Position numbers and translations under genes: made by a program. 64,000 bases of DNA, from the NCBI GenBank assembly GCA_964538275.1, contig CAZIFW010000009.1, positions 5,849 through 69,848 on the forward strand. Direction: 5' to 3'. Shown here one piece after another: positions 35,900 to 45,500 of this stretch (position 1 is its first letter; every line of letters begins with the position of its first letter). Source of the stretch: CANIGN01 sp964538275. Its GTDB lineage: Bacteria > Bdellovibrionota > UBA2428. The notes under the pieces were generated by a model. The model saw nothing but the letters and a program-made list of their open reading frames with translations, did not search any database and was not told the DNA's origin.

Positions 35900-37012
35900 A
35901 TGAGCATTAAAAGTATCCCCGTTGCTGGACCTTGGATTACTGAGAAAGAAATTGAATACGTAACTGATGCCATTAAAAATGGCTGGTTCCAAGAAGCCAA
36001 TGGCTATATCACTCGCTTTGAGGAGAGCTTTAAAAAATACCTTGGACGCAAGCACGCCATTTCCCTCCCCTCTTGCACATCCGCACTTCACCTCAGCTTA
36101 GAGGCTCTTGGAGTAGGACCCGGAGACGAGGTTATTATTCCCGACGCTACCTGGATTGCTTCAGCTGCTCCTATAAAATATGTGGGCGCTACTCCTATTT
36201 TTGCGGATATTGATCCGCAAAGTTGGTGCTTATCGGCAGAAAGCGTTAAACCTCTCATCACCGCTAAAACAAAAGCTATTATTGCTGTAAATCTTTATGG
36301 TCATATGCCAAATTATTCGGAGCTTTTAAAACTTGGTATTCCGGTCATTGAAGATGCGGCAGAATCGGTAGCCTCTACCTTGAACGGAAAACTTTCAGGA
36401 ACATTCGGTATTACAAGTTGCTTTAGCTTTCATGGATCTAAAACACTCACCACAGGCGAAGGTGGAATGTTATTAACAGATGACGACAAAATTTTTGAGC
36501 GCGCTTCCATTATGCGTGATCATGGACGCCGTCCTGGAGACACGCTTTTTCAAAACATAGAAGTTGGATTTAAATATAAAATGTCCAACCTTCAGGCCGC
36601 TCTAGGACTTGCTCAACTTGAGCGCATTCAAGAGTTACTCACTCGTAAACGTGAAATTTTTGCGGAGTACAAAAAACAATTTGCAGACTTAGAACATGTC
36701 AAAATGAATCCTGATTTTCCTGGAGTAGAAAACAGCTATTGGATGTCGACAGCCACTTTTAGCGACGCTCTTAAGATGAATAAATTTGAAATGATTGCAG
36801 CTTTCTCTAAAGCCGGCATTGCCACTCGACCCTTCTTTGAACCCTTGAGTTCACTTAAGGCTTATGAGTCTGCAAGTGATCGAGAACGCGCATCAAAAAA
36901 GAACACTCACTCTTATAAAATATCTGCTCGTTCAATTAATTTACCTAGTGCAGCTACGGTAAGTGTAGACGATGTAAAACGTATAAAAGAAGTTATCTTG
37001 AGCTTTAAGTAA
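35900..37012 (+). CDS. DegT/DnrJ/EryC1/StrS aminotransferase, perosamine-synthase-like
   Basis: A 370-residue PLP-dependent sugar aminotransferase. It shows KNGWFQEANGYITRFEESF, LPSCTSALHLSLEALGVGPGD, EDAAESVAS, and the Schiff-base lysine in SCFSFHGSKTLTTGEGGM. The latter matches perosamine synthases and other 4-aminotransferases. It would aminate the 4-keto group of a 6-deoxy-hexulose; the CDP-4-keto-6-deoxyglucose made by the adjacent minus-strand genes is a candidate substrate, as is a GDP or UDP intermediate. AGGA lies 9-12 bases before the ATG. Its TAA is followed immediately by the stop of the convergent epimerase gene. Confidence 0.9.
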   Translation: MSIKSIPVAGPWITEKEIEYVTDAIKNGWFQEANGYITRFEESFKKYLGRKHAISLPSCTSALHLSLEALGVGPGDEVIIPDATWIASAAPIKYVGATPIFADIDPQSWCLSAESVKPLITAKTKAIIAVNLYGHMPNYSELLKLGIPVIEDAAESVASTLNGKLSGTFGITSCFSFHGSKTLTTGEGGMLLTDDDKIFERASIMRDHGRRPGDTLFQNIEVGFKYKMSNLQAALGLAQLERIQELLTRKREIFAEYKKQFADLEHVKMNPDFPGVENSYWMSTATFSDALKMNKFEMIAAFSKAGIATRPFFEPLSSLKAYESASDRERASKKNTHSYKISARSINLPSAATVSVDDVKRIKEVILSFK

Positions 37013-37543
37013 TTAAGAAATCCAATCAGGAAAACTTGAATCACGATCTGAAATCACTAAAGGCGTTAGTGGCCACTTAATGTTCATTGTAGGATCATCC
37101 CACCGAATACCTGTTTGAGAGGCAGTCTCAAATGCCTTGTCTATTCTGTACTGAATAAGAGTGTTGTCGGTGAGAGTGATAAATCCATGAGCACAACCAG
37201 CTGGCACTAAAAGTGCATTCTGTTTTTCTAGACTGAGCTCAAAAGCTTCCCACTTTTTATAAGTTTTAGACTGTGGCCTCAAATCAAGAATCACATCGTA
37301 AATGCTGCCAGAAAGACACTGAACGAGCTTGATCTCAGAGTGAGGGGCATTTTGCATGTGCATGCCTCTCAGGGTTCCCTTGAGATGATTAAAAGAAAGA
37401 CTCGACTGTGAGAAATGAATATCCATACCCATTTCTTTAAAGCTCTGCTCGCAGTGATTGCGCACAAAAAAACCACGCTTATCAGTATTAGGCACAAACT
37501 CAATAAGAAAGAGGCCCTCTATAGAGGTGGCTTTTTTTTTCAT
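37013..37543 (-). CDS. RmlC-like NDP-4-keto-6-deoxysugar 3,5-epimerase
   Basis: A 176-residue cupin epimerase related to RmlC. It shows LIEFVPNTDKRGFFVRNHCEQSFKE (quoted to family blocks), FSQSSLSFNHLKGTLRGMHM with the catalytic His, SIYDVILDLRPQSKTYKKW and VPAGCAHGFITLTDNTLIQY. The start is the ATG at 37541-37543, which overlaps the stop of the preceding methyltransferase gene as TAATG; a longer upstream extension in frame is not conserved. It probably epimerises the CDP-linked 4-keto sugar of this module. No dTDP-rhamnose genes are nearby. Confidence 0.88.
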   Translation of the reverse strand: MKKKATSIEGLFLIEFVPNTDKRGFFVRNHCEQSFKEMGMDIHFSQSSLSFNHLKGTLRGMHMQNAPHSEIKLVQCLSGSIYDVILDLRPQSKTYKKWEAFELSLEKQNALLVPAGCAHGFITLTDNTLIQYRIDKAFETASQTGIRWDDPTMNIKWPLTPLVISDRDSSFPDWIS

Positions 37544-38769
37544 TAAAAAACCTCTAGAGCAGGAATAGCCACCACAAAACGAGCACCCCATTCGCGCGAT
37601 CTTTCCAGCTGCTGAGAAATTTCTGCTCGCAAGTTCCAAGGCAGGATCACAATGTAATCAGGCTTGATGGCCATAAGCTCTTCTGGAGAAACAACTGGTA
37701 TGTGGCTTCCAGGAAGTAGTCGATTTTGTTTTACAGGATTACTATCTGCAACAGAATGAATTAGGGAAGAATCCACCTTACAATAATTAAGCAGCGTATT
37801 GCCTTTGGCTGCTGCTCCAAAACCACACACTTTTTTGCCTTCTGCTTTGGCTTTATTTAGAAAAGCTAAAAAGTCTTCGCGAACTTTTTTAACTTTTTCA
37901 TTAAAGTGCTCGTAAGTATCGATTTGTGAGAGCCCCTCTTCTTTTTCAATTTTTAAAGTGGCAGCTACATTTGGATTTTCTTTATGAGTTGTATTTTCTA
38001 AATGAGTCAGCCACAAACGCAAAGAGCCTCCATGTGTTGTTAGCTTTTCCACATCAAAAATGCGCAATCCAATCTTTTCAAACAATGGCTTAAGCGCCGA
38101 AACAGAAAGATACGAAAAGTGTTCGTGATAAACGGTATCAAATTGTACGCCCTTAATAAGAGACAATAGATGCGGGAATTCAAAGGTCACTACACCCTCT
38201 GGTTTTAATGCGGCTTTAAAGCCCGATACAAAATCATGCAAGTCAGGCACGTGAGCCAATACGTTATTGGCACAAATAAGATCAGCTTTTCCGTGTTGAG
38301 CTGATATTTGCGTAGCAGATTCTTTTCCAAAGAACTCCACTAAACTCGGCACTCCCTTTTCAATAGCTACATTGGCAACACTGGCCGATGGTTCAATGCC
38401 AAGAACAGGTACGCCACTCTTTTTAAAATACTGAAGTAAATAACCATCGTTGGAAGCGACTTCCATTACCAAAGACTGTGCGTTGAGCTTAAGTTTAGAA
38501 ATTGCCTTTTGTGCGTAGGATTCAGCGTGTTTTAGCCAACTTTGAGAGTAAGAAGAGAAATACACATAATCATCGGTGAAAATTTCTTCTCTAGAGGCAG
38601 GCTCATCAATTTGCACAAGCCAGCATTTTTCACATACAAAAACTTCCAGAGGATAAAAGGATTCCTTTTTTCCCGCATTTTCTTTTTTAATAAAGGCATT
38701 GCTTAAAGGGTGCTTACCTAAATCTAAGAAAAAATTATTGAGTGTGTTTTTGCATGATCGACAGTTCAT
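37543..38769 (-). CDS. Zinc-domain sugar C-methyltransferase
   Basis: A 408-residue SAM-dependent C-methyltransferase of the TylC3/EvaC/NovU type. Three parts are seen: an N-terminal zinc-binding domain with CRSC (residues 3-6) and CEKC (about 50-53), a methyltransferase core with VMEVASNDGYLLQYFKKSG and LICANNVLAHVPDLHDF, and the C-terminal domain with VCGFGAAAKGNTLLNY and ILPWNLRAEI. Family members add a methyl branch, usually at C-3 of a 4-keto sugar. Its start overlaps the rfbG stop as TAATG and it lies between the dehydratase and epimerase genes, so a branched CDP-sugar is implied. Confidence 0.9.
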   Translation of the reverse strand: MNCRSCKNTLNNFFLDLGKHPLSNAFIKKENAGKKESFYPLEVFVCEKCWLVQIDEPASREEIFTDDYVYFSSYSQSWLKHAESYAQKAISKLKLNAQSLVMEVASNDGYLLQYFKKSGVPVLGIEPSASVANVAIEKGVPSLVEFFGKESATQISAQHGKADLICANNVLAHVPDLHDFVSGFKAALKPEGVVTFEFPHLLSLIKGVQFDTVYHEHFSYLSVSALKPLFEKIGLRIFDVEKLTTHGGSLRLWLTHLENTTHKENPNVAATLKIEKEEGLSQIDTYEHFNEKVKKVREDFLAFLNKAKAEGKKVCGFGAAAKGNTLLNYCKVDSSLIHSVADSNPVKQNRLLPGSHIPVVSPEELMAIKPDYIVILPWNLRAEISQQLERSREWGARFVVAIPALEVF

Positions 38770-39830
38770 TAGGAAGTCCTTATTTTTAAATAGTTTTGGA
38801 TCTGTGACAAAGTAACACCCGTTGCAGAGGCAGGGTTTTCTTTAAATGCTCGGTACCAAGAAACTGTAAGATCCAAGGTTTGATCAAAATCTAGAACGGG
38901 TTGCCATCCCAGAAATTCTTTGGCTTTTTTGCAATTGAGAGACAACAATGTTGCTTCATGAGGATGATCAGCTGAGAGCACTTCATAGCCAGCATTTGAA
39001 CCCCATTTATTTGCAAAGTCACTTACAAGTTTTTCTACAGGTAAAGTGAGCGAGCTATCTGGACCAAAGTTCCAAGCTTGAGAATACTTAAGGGGATCAC
39101 TGCTAAGTTTTTCAGCAAGCAAGATATAGCCACTTAAAGGTTCTAATACATGCTGCCAAGGGCGCACTGCTTTAGGATATCTGATCTGAAGTTTTTTATT
39201 TTTTGAAAAAGAACGATAGGCGTCGGGAACAATCCGATCTTTAGCAAAATCCCCACCGCCAATAACATTTCCAGCGCGTGCACTGGCTAAACCCTTTTTA
39301 AGTTCTGCAAAAAAACTTTTTTGATACGAGCCTACAGCGATTTCACAGGCTGCCTTACTGGCAGAATAAGGATCATGTCCCCCTAAGGGATCACTCTCAA
39401 CATACGCTTGTCCTGTTTCTTTGTTTTCGTAACATTTGTCTGTGGTAACTACGACAAGAGTCTTGATCTGTGAATTGTGTCGAACAGCTTCCATGACATT
39501 CACAGTTCCCTGTACATTTGTGTGAAAAGTTTCCACAGGACTTTGATAAGACTCGCGCACTAAGCTTTGTGCAGCCATATGAAAAACTATTTCAGGATTA
39601 AATGTATTTAATTTTTTGGTAAGTCCCTCTTGATCTCGTATATCTTGAACAAGTGATTCAATTTGTGAATCTAAATTTAAATACGAAAACAAAGAAGTCT
39701 CATCTGGAGACAAACTCAATCCTTGAATTTTTGCTCCAAAACTTTTTAAGATCAAACCCAACCACGCACCCTTAAAGCCCGTGAGGCCAGTAATGCAAAC
39801 TTTTTTATCCCGCCAAAAAGCTGGAGTCAC
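38769..39830 (-). CDS. rfbG: CDP-glucose 4,6-dehydratase
   Basis: A ~353-residue SDR that turns CDP-glucose into CDP-4-keto-6-deoxyglucose. Family marks are AFWRDKKVCITGLTGFKGAW at the N-terminus, FHMAAQSLVRESYQSPVETF, VVVTTDKCYENKETG, DPYSASKAACEIAVGSY (Tyr-x3-Lys) and AGNVIGGGDFAKDRIVPDA. The most likely start is GTG at 39830, which gives a 4-base GTGA overlap with the rfbF stop and an N-terminus matching other RfbG proteins; a TTG at 39845 is an alternative. Confidence 0.94.
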   Translation of the reverse strand: MTPAFWRDKKVCITGLTGFKGAWLGLILKSFGAKIQGLSLSPDETSLFSYLNLDSQIESLVQDIRDQEGLTKKLNTFNPEIVFHMAAQSLVRESYQSPVETFHTNVQGTVNVMEAVRHNSQIKTLVVVTTDKCYENKETGQAYVESDPLGGHDPYSASKAACEIAVGSYQKSFFAELKKGLASARAGNVIGGGDFAKDRIVPDAYRSFSKNKKLQIRYPKAVRPWQHVLEPLSGYILLAEKLSSDPLKYSQAWNFGPDSSLTLPVEKLVSDFANKWGSNAGYEVLSADHPHEATLLSLNCKKAKEFLGWQPVLDFDQTLDLTVSWYRAFKENPASATGVTLSQIQNYLKIRTS

Positions 39831-40597
39831 TTCCACACCTTCCAAGGCGCTTTATTACTCTGCCAAAGTCCCTCTAAATAGTTTTTATCGCGAAGTGTGT
39901 CCATCGCTTGCCAAAAACCTTTATGCTTGAAAGCGCGCAATTGATCCTGCTTTGCAAGTGCTTCAACAGGCTCTAGCTCCCATGACGTTTGATCATCTTT
40001 TATCAAATCTATCACTTTAGGGTTCAAGACAAAAAAGCCTCCATTCACCCAACTACTATCGCCTACGGATTTTTCCTGAAACCTCATAACTCGATCTTCT
40101 TTAAGATCGAGCATTCCATAACGACCACTGGGCTGAACGGCCACAAGTGTTGCCAATTTTTTATGTTCTTTATGATACTTTATAACGTCTGAGATATTTA
40201 CATCAGAAACGCCGTCTCCGTATGTAAAACAAAAATCTTCATCGCCTAAATATTGTTTAACTTTTTTTAATCGACCACCTGTGAGAGTATTTTCACCCGT
40301 ATCCACAACGGTAACTTTCCATGGCTCTGATTTTGAGCGATGCACTTCCATTTTATTTTGTGACATATCGAAAGTGACATCAGAGGTATAGAGAAAATAA
40401 TTTGCGAAAAAGTCTTTGATCGTGCTGGATTTATAACCACAGCTAATTATGAAATCGTTCACACCGTAAGAAGAGTAAATCTTCATGATATGCCAGAGTA
40501 TGGGCTTGGACCCAATTTCGATCATGGGCTTGGGCTTGAGGTGTGTTTCCTCACTTATACGAGTTCCTAATCCACCTGCTAAAATGACTGCCTTCAT
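39827..40597 (-). CDS. rfbF: Glucose-1-phosphate cytidylyltransferase
   Basis: A 256-residue nucleotidyltransferase making CDP-glucose from CTP and glucose-1-phosphate. It shows ILAGGLGTRISEETHLKPKPM, GSKPILWHIMKIYSSYGVND, FCFTYGDGVSDVNI and VNGGFFVLNPKVIDLI, all typical of RfbF/DdhA. The length is normal. It is the first gene of a minus-strand block rfbF-rfbG-C-methyltransferase-epimerase with 1-4 base overlaps throughout, which fixes these four enzymes as one pathway unit. Confidence 0.96.
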   Translation of the reverse strand: MKAVILAGGLGTRISEETHLKPKPMIEIGSKPILWHIMKIYSSYGVNDFIISCGYKSSTIKDFFANYFLYTSDVTFDMSQNKMEVHRSKSEPWKVTVVDTGENTLTGGRLKKVKQYLGDEDFCFTYGDGVSDVNISDVIKYHKEHKKLATLVAVQPSGRYGMLDLKEDRVMRFQEKSVGDSSWVNGGFFVLNPKVIDLIKDDQTSWELEPVEALAKQDQLRAFKHKGFWQAMDTLRDKNYLEGLWQSNKAPWKVWK

Positions 40598-40686
40598 ACA
40601 CTATACCTTCTCAGCCCCATCCCCATTCCTAAAACTACTGGATGAAGTAGGGGCTTTCAAGCAAAGCTAGGCTCTATGAGTAGAGA

Positions 40687-41226
40687 TTAAAATCTAATTT
40701 GGGTCGCAACGAGGAAATCATGCTTAGAAGCTGGAACATCGTCCTCGGTCCAGTTGAAAGTGCTCAAGTATTCAACCCCAATACCAACATTCTCAGCGAT
40801 ACGGTAGATAGCTCCAACGCCAAAAATGGGCGCGATAATAAGAGAATCTTCGTTATTAGCACCTTTTTTGTAATCCACTTTGGCAATGCCAAAGCCGGGG
40901 CGAGCATATAAGTCCATATCCCCAAGAGCAACGTGGAGTTTAGAATGTGCAGCAAAGCCCAAGATTTGAGCATAGCCTGCGCTATCATCATCAGGGGTAA
41001 AATAGAAATTTCCACCAAACCCGAAGTGCTCAGTTACACGATATTCATAATCCAAGTTAATGACGAATTGGCCTTGGCTAAAACCAAGCGCAGGTTGAAC
41101 TGCGTGGGTATAACTTGAATCAGAGGCAAGACTTCGCTCATAAGCTCCAACTGATTCAGCAGATGAAATATTCACACCTAAAAATCCAATTAAGAATGCA
41201 GTAAGACTGTATTTTTTAATATTCAT
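40687..41226 (-). CDS. Outer-membrane beta-barrel protein
   Basis: A 179-residue protein with a signal peptide (NIKKYSLTAFLIGFLGVNISSAES) cleaved near residue 23. Alternating amphipathic strands with aromatic belts follow (FVINLDYEYRVTEHFGFGGNFYF, LGDMDLYARPGFGIAKVDY, NVGIGVEYLSTF), ending in a C-terminal phenylalanine (TQIRF), the usual signal for Bam-dependent insertion. It resembles small eight-stranded OmpA/OmpX/OmpW-type barrels. The ATG at 41226 is preferred to one 36 bases upstream because it begins the signal peptide. No functional assignment is possible. Confidence 0.85.
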   Translation of the reverse strand: MNIKKYSLTAFLIGFLGVNISSAESVGAYERSLASDSSYTHAVQPALGFSQGQFVINLDYEYRVTEHFGFGGNFYFTPDDDSAGYAQILGFAAHSKLHVALGDMDLYARPGFGIAKVDYKKGANNEDSLIIAPIFGVGAIYRIAENVGIGVEYLSTFNWTEDDVPASKHDFLVATQIRF

Positions 41227-41277
41227 AAGCCCATTGTTAGCGTTGCTATTTAACGCAAGCAAAGTTCTTAAAAAAAA

Positions 41278-42378
41278 TTATGAAAGCGCAGCAGCAACTT
41301 GTTTTACAACTTGCTCTTGTTCTTCGAGCTTGAGGTAAGGGTGCATAGGTAAACTCAATACTTCGCGCGCTGCTTTTTCTGCTTCAGGAAAAGCTCCTGC
41401 ATCGCCATAAAGTGTTTGAAAAACTTTCTGATGATTTACTGTCTTAGGATAGTGAACCACGGCAGGAACGCCTTTAGTTTTTAGGAATTCTATAACTTTT
41501 TCACGGTTTGGAACTCGAATGGTGTATTGGGCAAATACGTGGCGATTGCCCTCTTCAATGACTGGCACTTGCACATGAGGAGCATGAGTTTTGAAAAGTT
41601 CATTGTACACTTTGCCAAGACGCTCGCGCTCTTCACATTCTTTTTCAAAAATTTTGAGTTTTGCCAAAAGCACGGCCGCTTGAAGTGTATCAAAACGACC
41701 ATTCATTCCTACACGTGTGTGATTGTAACGCTCAAGAGACCCATGCACTCGAATAGACTTTAACTCATGAGCAATTCCGTCATCGGAGGTAAAACAAGCT
41801 CCTCCATCCCCGTAAACTCCCAAAGGTTTAGCAGGGAAAAAACTTGTGCAAGAAACAGGACTTAAATTACAAGAATATTTGCCTTTTTGTTTAGCTCCAA
41901 AGCTTTGAGCCGCATCTTCGATCACATGCAAGTTATGTTTTTTTGCGATTTCATTGATCTTGTCCATATCCGGACATTGTCCGTACAAACTTACAGGTAC
42001 AATTGCTTTTGTTTTTGATGTGATTTTCTTTTCAATTTGAGAAATATCTAAATTGTAATTTTTAGGATTGATATCAACCAGAACGGGTTTCACCCCAATG
42101 TAAGTCATCATTCCTACTGTGGCGTAAAAAGTAAAAGAAGTTGTGATAACTTCATCGCCTGATTTTAAATCCAGCGCCATCATAGCCATCAACAAAGCAT
42201 CCGTTCCCGACGCACACGTGATCGCGTGTTTAACTCCTAAATATTTTGCAAGCTCAACTTCAGACTCAGCAACTTCAGGCCCCATGATGTATTGACCATG
42301 TGCTAAAACTTTTTGCATTCTCTGATCGAGGTCTTCTTTGATAAGTTTTTGCTGAGTTTTGAGGTCAATAAATTCCAT
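41278..42378 (-). CDS. DegT-family sugar aminotransferase, WbpE/WlbC-like
   Basis: A 366-residue PLP-dependent aminotransferase. It shows the N-terminus FIDLKTQQKLI, HGQYIMGPEVAESE, CASGTDALLMAMMALDLKSGD, EDAAQSFGAKQKGK and the lysine motif SCTSFFPAKPLGVYGDGGA. The SFFPxKxLGxYGDGGA form is typical of WbpE/WlbC-type 3-aminotransferases and of related quinovosamine/bacillosamine enzymes, and differs from the enzyme at 35900. The oxidase and dehydrogenase partners of a WbpE pathway are not in the window. A single minus-strand gene at the edge of the polysaccharide locus. Confidence 0.9.
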   Translation of the reverse strand: MEFIDLKTQQKLIKEDLDQRMQKVLAHGQYIMGPEVAESEVELAKYLGVKHAITCASGTDALLMAMMALDLKSGDEVITTSFTFYATVGMMTYIGVKPVLVDINPKNYNLDISQIEKKITSKTKAIVPVSLYGQCPDMDKINEIAKKHNLHVIEDAAQSFGAKQKGKYSCNLSPVSCTSFFPAKPLGVYGDGGACFTSDDGIAHELKSIRVHGSLERYNHTRVGMNGRFDTLQAAVLLAKLKIFEKECEERERLGKVYNELFKTHAPHVQVPVIEEGNRHVFAQYTIRVPNREKVIEFLKTKGVPAVVHYPKTVNHQKVFQTLYGDAGAFPEAEKAAREVLSLPMHPYLKLEEQEQVVKQVAAALS

Positions 42379-42519
42379 ATAAAATTAGCTTATGAAGCCT
42401 CAAGGAATGCCTCAAGAAAAGACCTTTTTTCAAGGATTTAGCGGCTCTTTTTTGCCACAGACCCCCATTTAATTTGCATTTATTTCTTACAAAAAATTCC
42501 GATAAAATCAGGGGGTTTA

Positions 42520-45500
42520 TTGTTTTTTTTAAGGGCGCTTTCTTTAAAGTTGGGATCTAATTTTTTGAGATCCACTTTTACGGCCATATGGGTTGGCGTC
42601 ATCTATTTTACATCCCACCTTCTATGGGCACCTCCCAGCCCAGACCCTTCGGCCGAGCCATTAATCCAAGATGAAAATTACTACAGGCGACAATTTTATG
42701 TGCAAATGTTGCTAGATCCCAACGTTCCTATGGGCGGACTCAGCGATCTTCTTCACCCAGCAACCCCACCGCTTGGAATCCCCTTTATGAAAGAGCAGCA
42801 TATAGACAGAAAAAAACCACAGTATTTTGTCTACACGCCCAAGTATCCCAAAACTTACAACACCACTAGTAGCATGCAACCCTCTCTTGACACACAACTC
42901 GATGAACTAACAAAAGAAGGAAAAAATGCTTTCATTCAATTCAGGGCAGGTGTTGTATTTAAAAACGAAGTAACTTTTCCTAAATTTGATGAAATAGCAC
43001 AAGAGCTAAAGATTCTTGCCGACAGTGCTACATTTCCTACAAGAAATTTAGAACAAAGAAGAAGCACTCAAAGTAACTCACCCTTATCTCCGCTCCAAAG
43101 AGCACAAATTAAAGGCCAAGCACAATCTGATTTTTTAACTAAACACAAACGACGTCCTACAAGCAATAGCGAAGATCAGGCGTTGCTTTCTCAAATCGAA
43201 GGCGAACTCATTTTAAAAGCCGAACAAAATCCCAATCCTCAAATACGTACTCAGTTTTCTGAAAATACAGCAGAAAATTATTACAAAAAAGTGCGTAAAT
43301 ATTTGAGCGATAAAAAAACCCAACTTTTATTGGAAGGCTTGCAGGAACTAAAAGCGCAAGGAGTTAGAATTGAATTTACATATTTACCAAACACTCCTCG
43401 ACGCCCTGGACAGTATTCAGTTCCTTACGAAAATTATGATTCAACAAAAGACACAATAGACCTTGGATCAGCTAAGTTTGATGAAGCGACCGGAAACGTT
43501 ATACTCAAAGATGGGAAAACCATTGAGCTCGTTACACTTACGTACGATATAACAATACACCCAGCCACCGCTATTTATCCTGACAAATCAGACGCTGCTC
43601 TTTTAAAACCTAGTGTAGACAAGCTAAAGCAAATCGAAGCAAGCGCCGCAAAAATTATTCTTGCGGAAGAACTAGAAGAGCTCGGATCCAATATTTGGCT
43701 TTCACGTTCTCAAGCTAATGAAGTAGCAAAAAAATTAAGAGACGCAAATCTTATTGCTGAAAATCGGCAAAAGCGAATAAATGTTTCTTCGAACTTATTT
43801 CACAGTGCCGAAACTAGTCAGCCAATAAAAACTTCTTCACTTGATGAAGGAAGATACTTTAACGAACTTAATGAAGTAGGAATCTTACGCTGGGGACTTT
43901 TAAACAAGGACCCCTTTTATTTAGTCAAACGAACTCTTCGTGCATCCACAAACAGCAGCCCTCATTATCAAAAAGAAATCGATAGAAGAACTTCTCGATT
44001 AGAAAAAAATGTTAGCCTTAAGAACTTAGGTAAAACTCTCAAGCCTTGGGGGATTGGAGCTTCGTACATGACAGCTCTAGTGGCTTCCGCCTACATGGTA
44101 GGGAGCACGCTAGCGCCTCTCGCACCTGAAGGTTTTCTTGATAACATTAGAGTTCCAATATTGCATTTGAGCGGTGGAAATAATACTGAGCTTCCTACAA
44201 TGAGCGGCAAAGTAGGAGATCCCACCAACTCAGGCAGTGAGTCTGACCCGAACTCACCAGATTACAATGCAAAAACTCATTTTAAAATAACAGGGCCTGA
44301 AGATGCGCAAAACGAGTTTTACTATCAAGGAACAAAAGAGGAACTCAAAGACAGTCAAATCTGGAAATCAAGAGAGACTTGGCAATCAAACAGAGCTGTC
44401 TCGCTCTTATCTGAAACTACTTTTGCAGTTACAAATTCGTTTATATCCATACCCACACTTAAAGATCACGAGCTGAGTAAAATTAGAGTTTATAATGGAT
44501 CTGGAAAAGAACTTATTTTAGGAGTGGATTACGAAGTTCGTCATGATTTAAATAAAGAACTCAATGGAATTTATTTTTTAACTTCTCAATCTAGTGCGCG
44601 AATCTTCCCTACTTTTGAACCCAAAGAGCGAAGTTTAAGTGCAAGCCCACTACCTGAGAAACTTCTTAATTTAGATTCCAAAAAACTTCAGCAAGTTTCT
44701 TCACAACTTAGAAATGCAAAACTTATAGCAATAGCAGATGCATTAGATAGAAAAATAGCAGAAGGTCCAGTTGGAGTAGAAGAAATTAAAACAATAGTAT
44801 CTGAAAATTCAATTTACACTCACGAGAAAGAAATTAAGAATTGGAATCTTCTTGGATTGCTATCAACAAATCCTTTTCAATCTTTTACAAAATTTATAAA
44901 AAGCGGCATAGCTTGTGGCGAATGTGACATGGGCAATGCCATCTACACTCAAATATTAAAGGAAAGTCTTCCAAAAGGCTTTAATGTAGTTGAACGCGCA
45001 GTTGATGTTGCCAAAGATGGCAAGATAGATAGCATTGGCCACGTTGTTACCGAGATTATGGACGAAGAAAACAAAAGAATTTACAGGCTTGATGCTACAC
45101 CAAAAACTCATTCATCTGCAGCAGTTACAGCCATGAAGGAATTTAGAGAAGAAGTAGAGAAAAAAACTGAGCAGGAACAACAAGATAAAAATAGGCAAAA
45201 TAGGGAAAGTGAAAAAAAAGTAGCTGATATACCGCGTAGATCACGACCCACTGAAGAAGAAACTACGCATAGAGATAAGATTGTCGCCACTGGTTCAGCA
45301 TCTCCCGGGTCACCCCCCTCTTCTTTGGATCCTAACACAAACGCGGAGCGAGCAACGCCTCACGATGCTTCTTCAATTTCTGAAGATCATATCAATACGC
45401 TCTCTGAGAAAGAGGAGAGTGAAATTCAACTTGCCTATCAAAAACTTAAAGCCGAAGAAGAAGCTTGGAAGAAAAAGTGGAAAGGTCCTGTTTCGAGCAC

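Noticed and set aside
37544..37639. Longer N-terminus for the RmlC-like epimerase
   Set aside because: It lies inside the preceding methyltransferase gene, is not family-like, and the TAATG junction at 37541-37545 gives a clean start.
40610..40686. Terminator between the outer-membrane barrel gene and rfbF
   Set aside because: AGCCCC/GGGGCT can pair but the loop is long, interrupted and has no T-run.
44908..44960. Cys802 as the catalytic cysteine of the giant protein
   Set aside because: Cys799 in the CGEC context aligns better with the CGEW motif of peptide N-glycanase; Cys802 remains an alternative.
45108..45338. Long open frames antisense to the giant protein and to other genes
   Set aside because: They lie opposite well-supported coding regions and show no recognisable domain or start signal.
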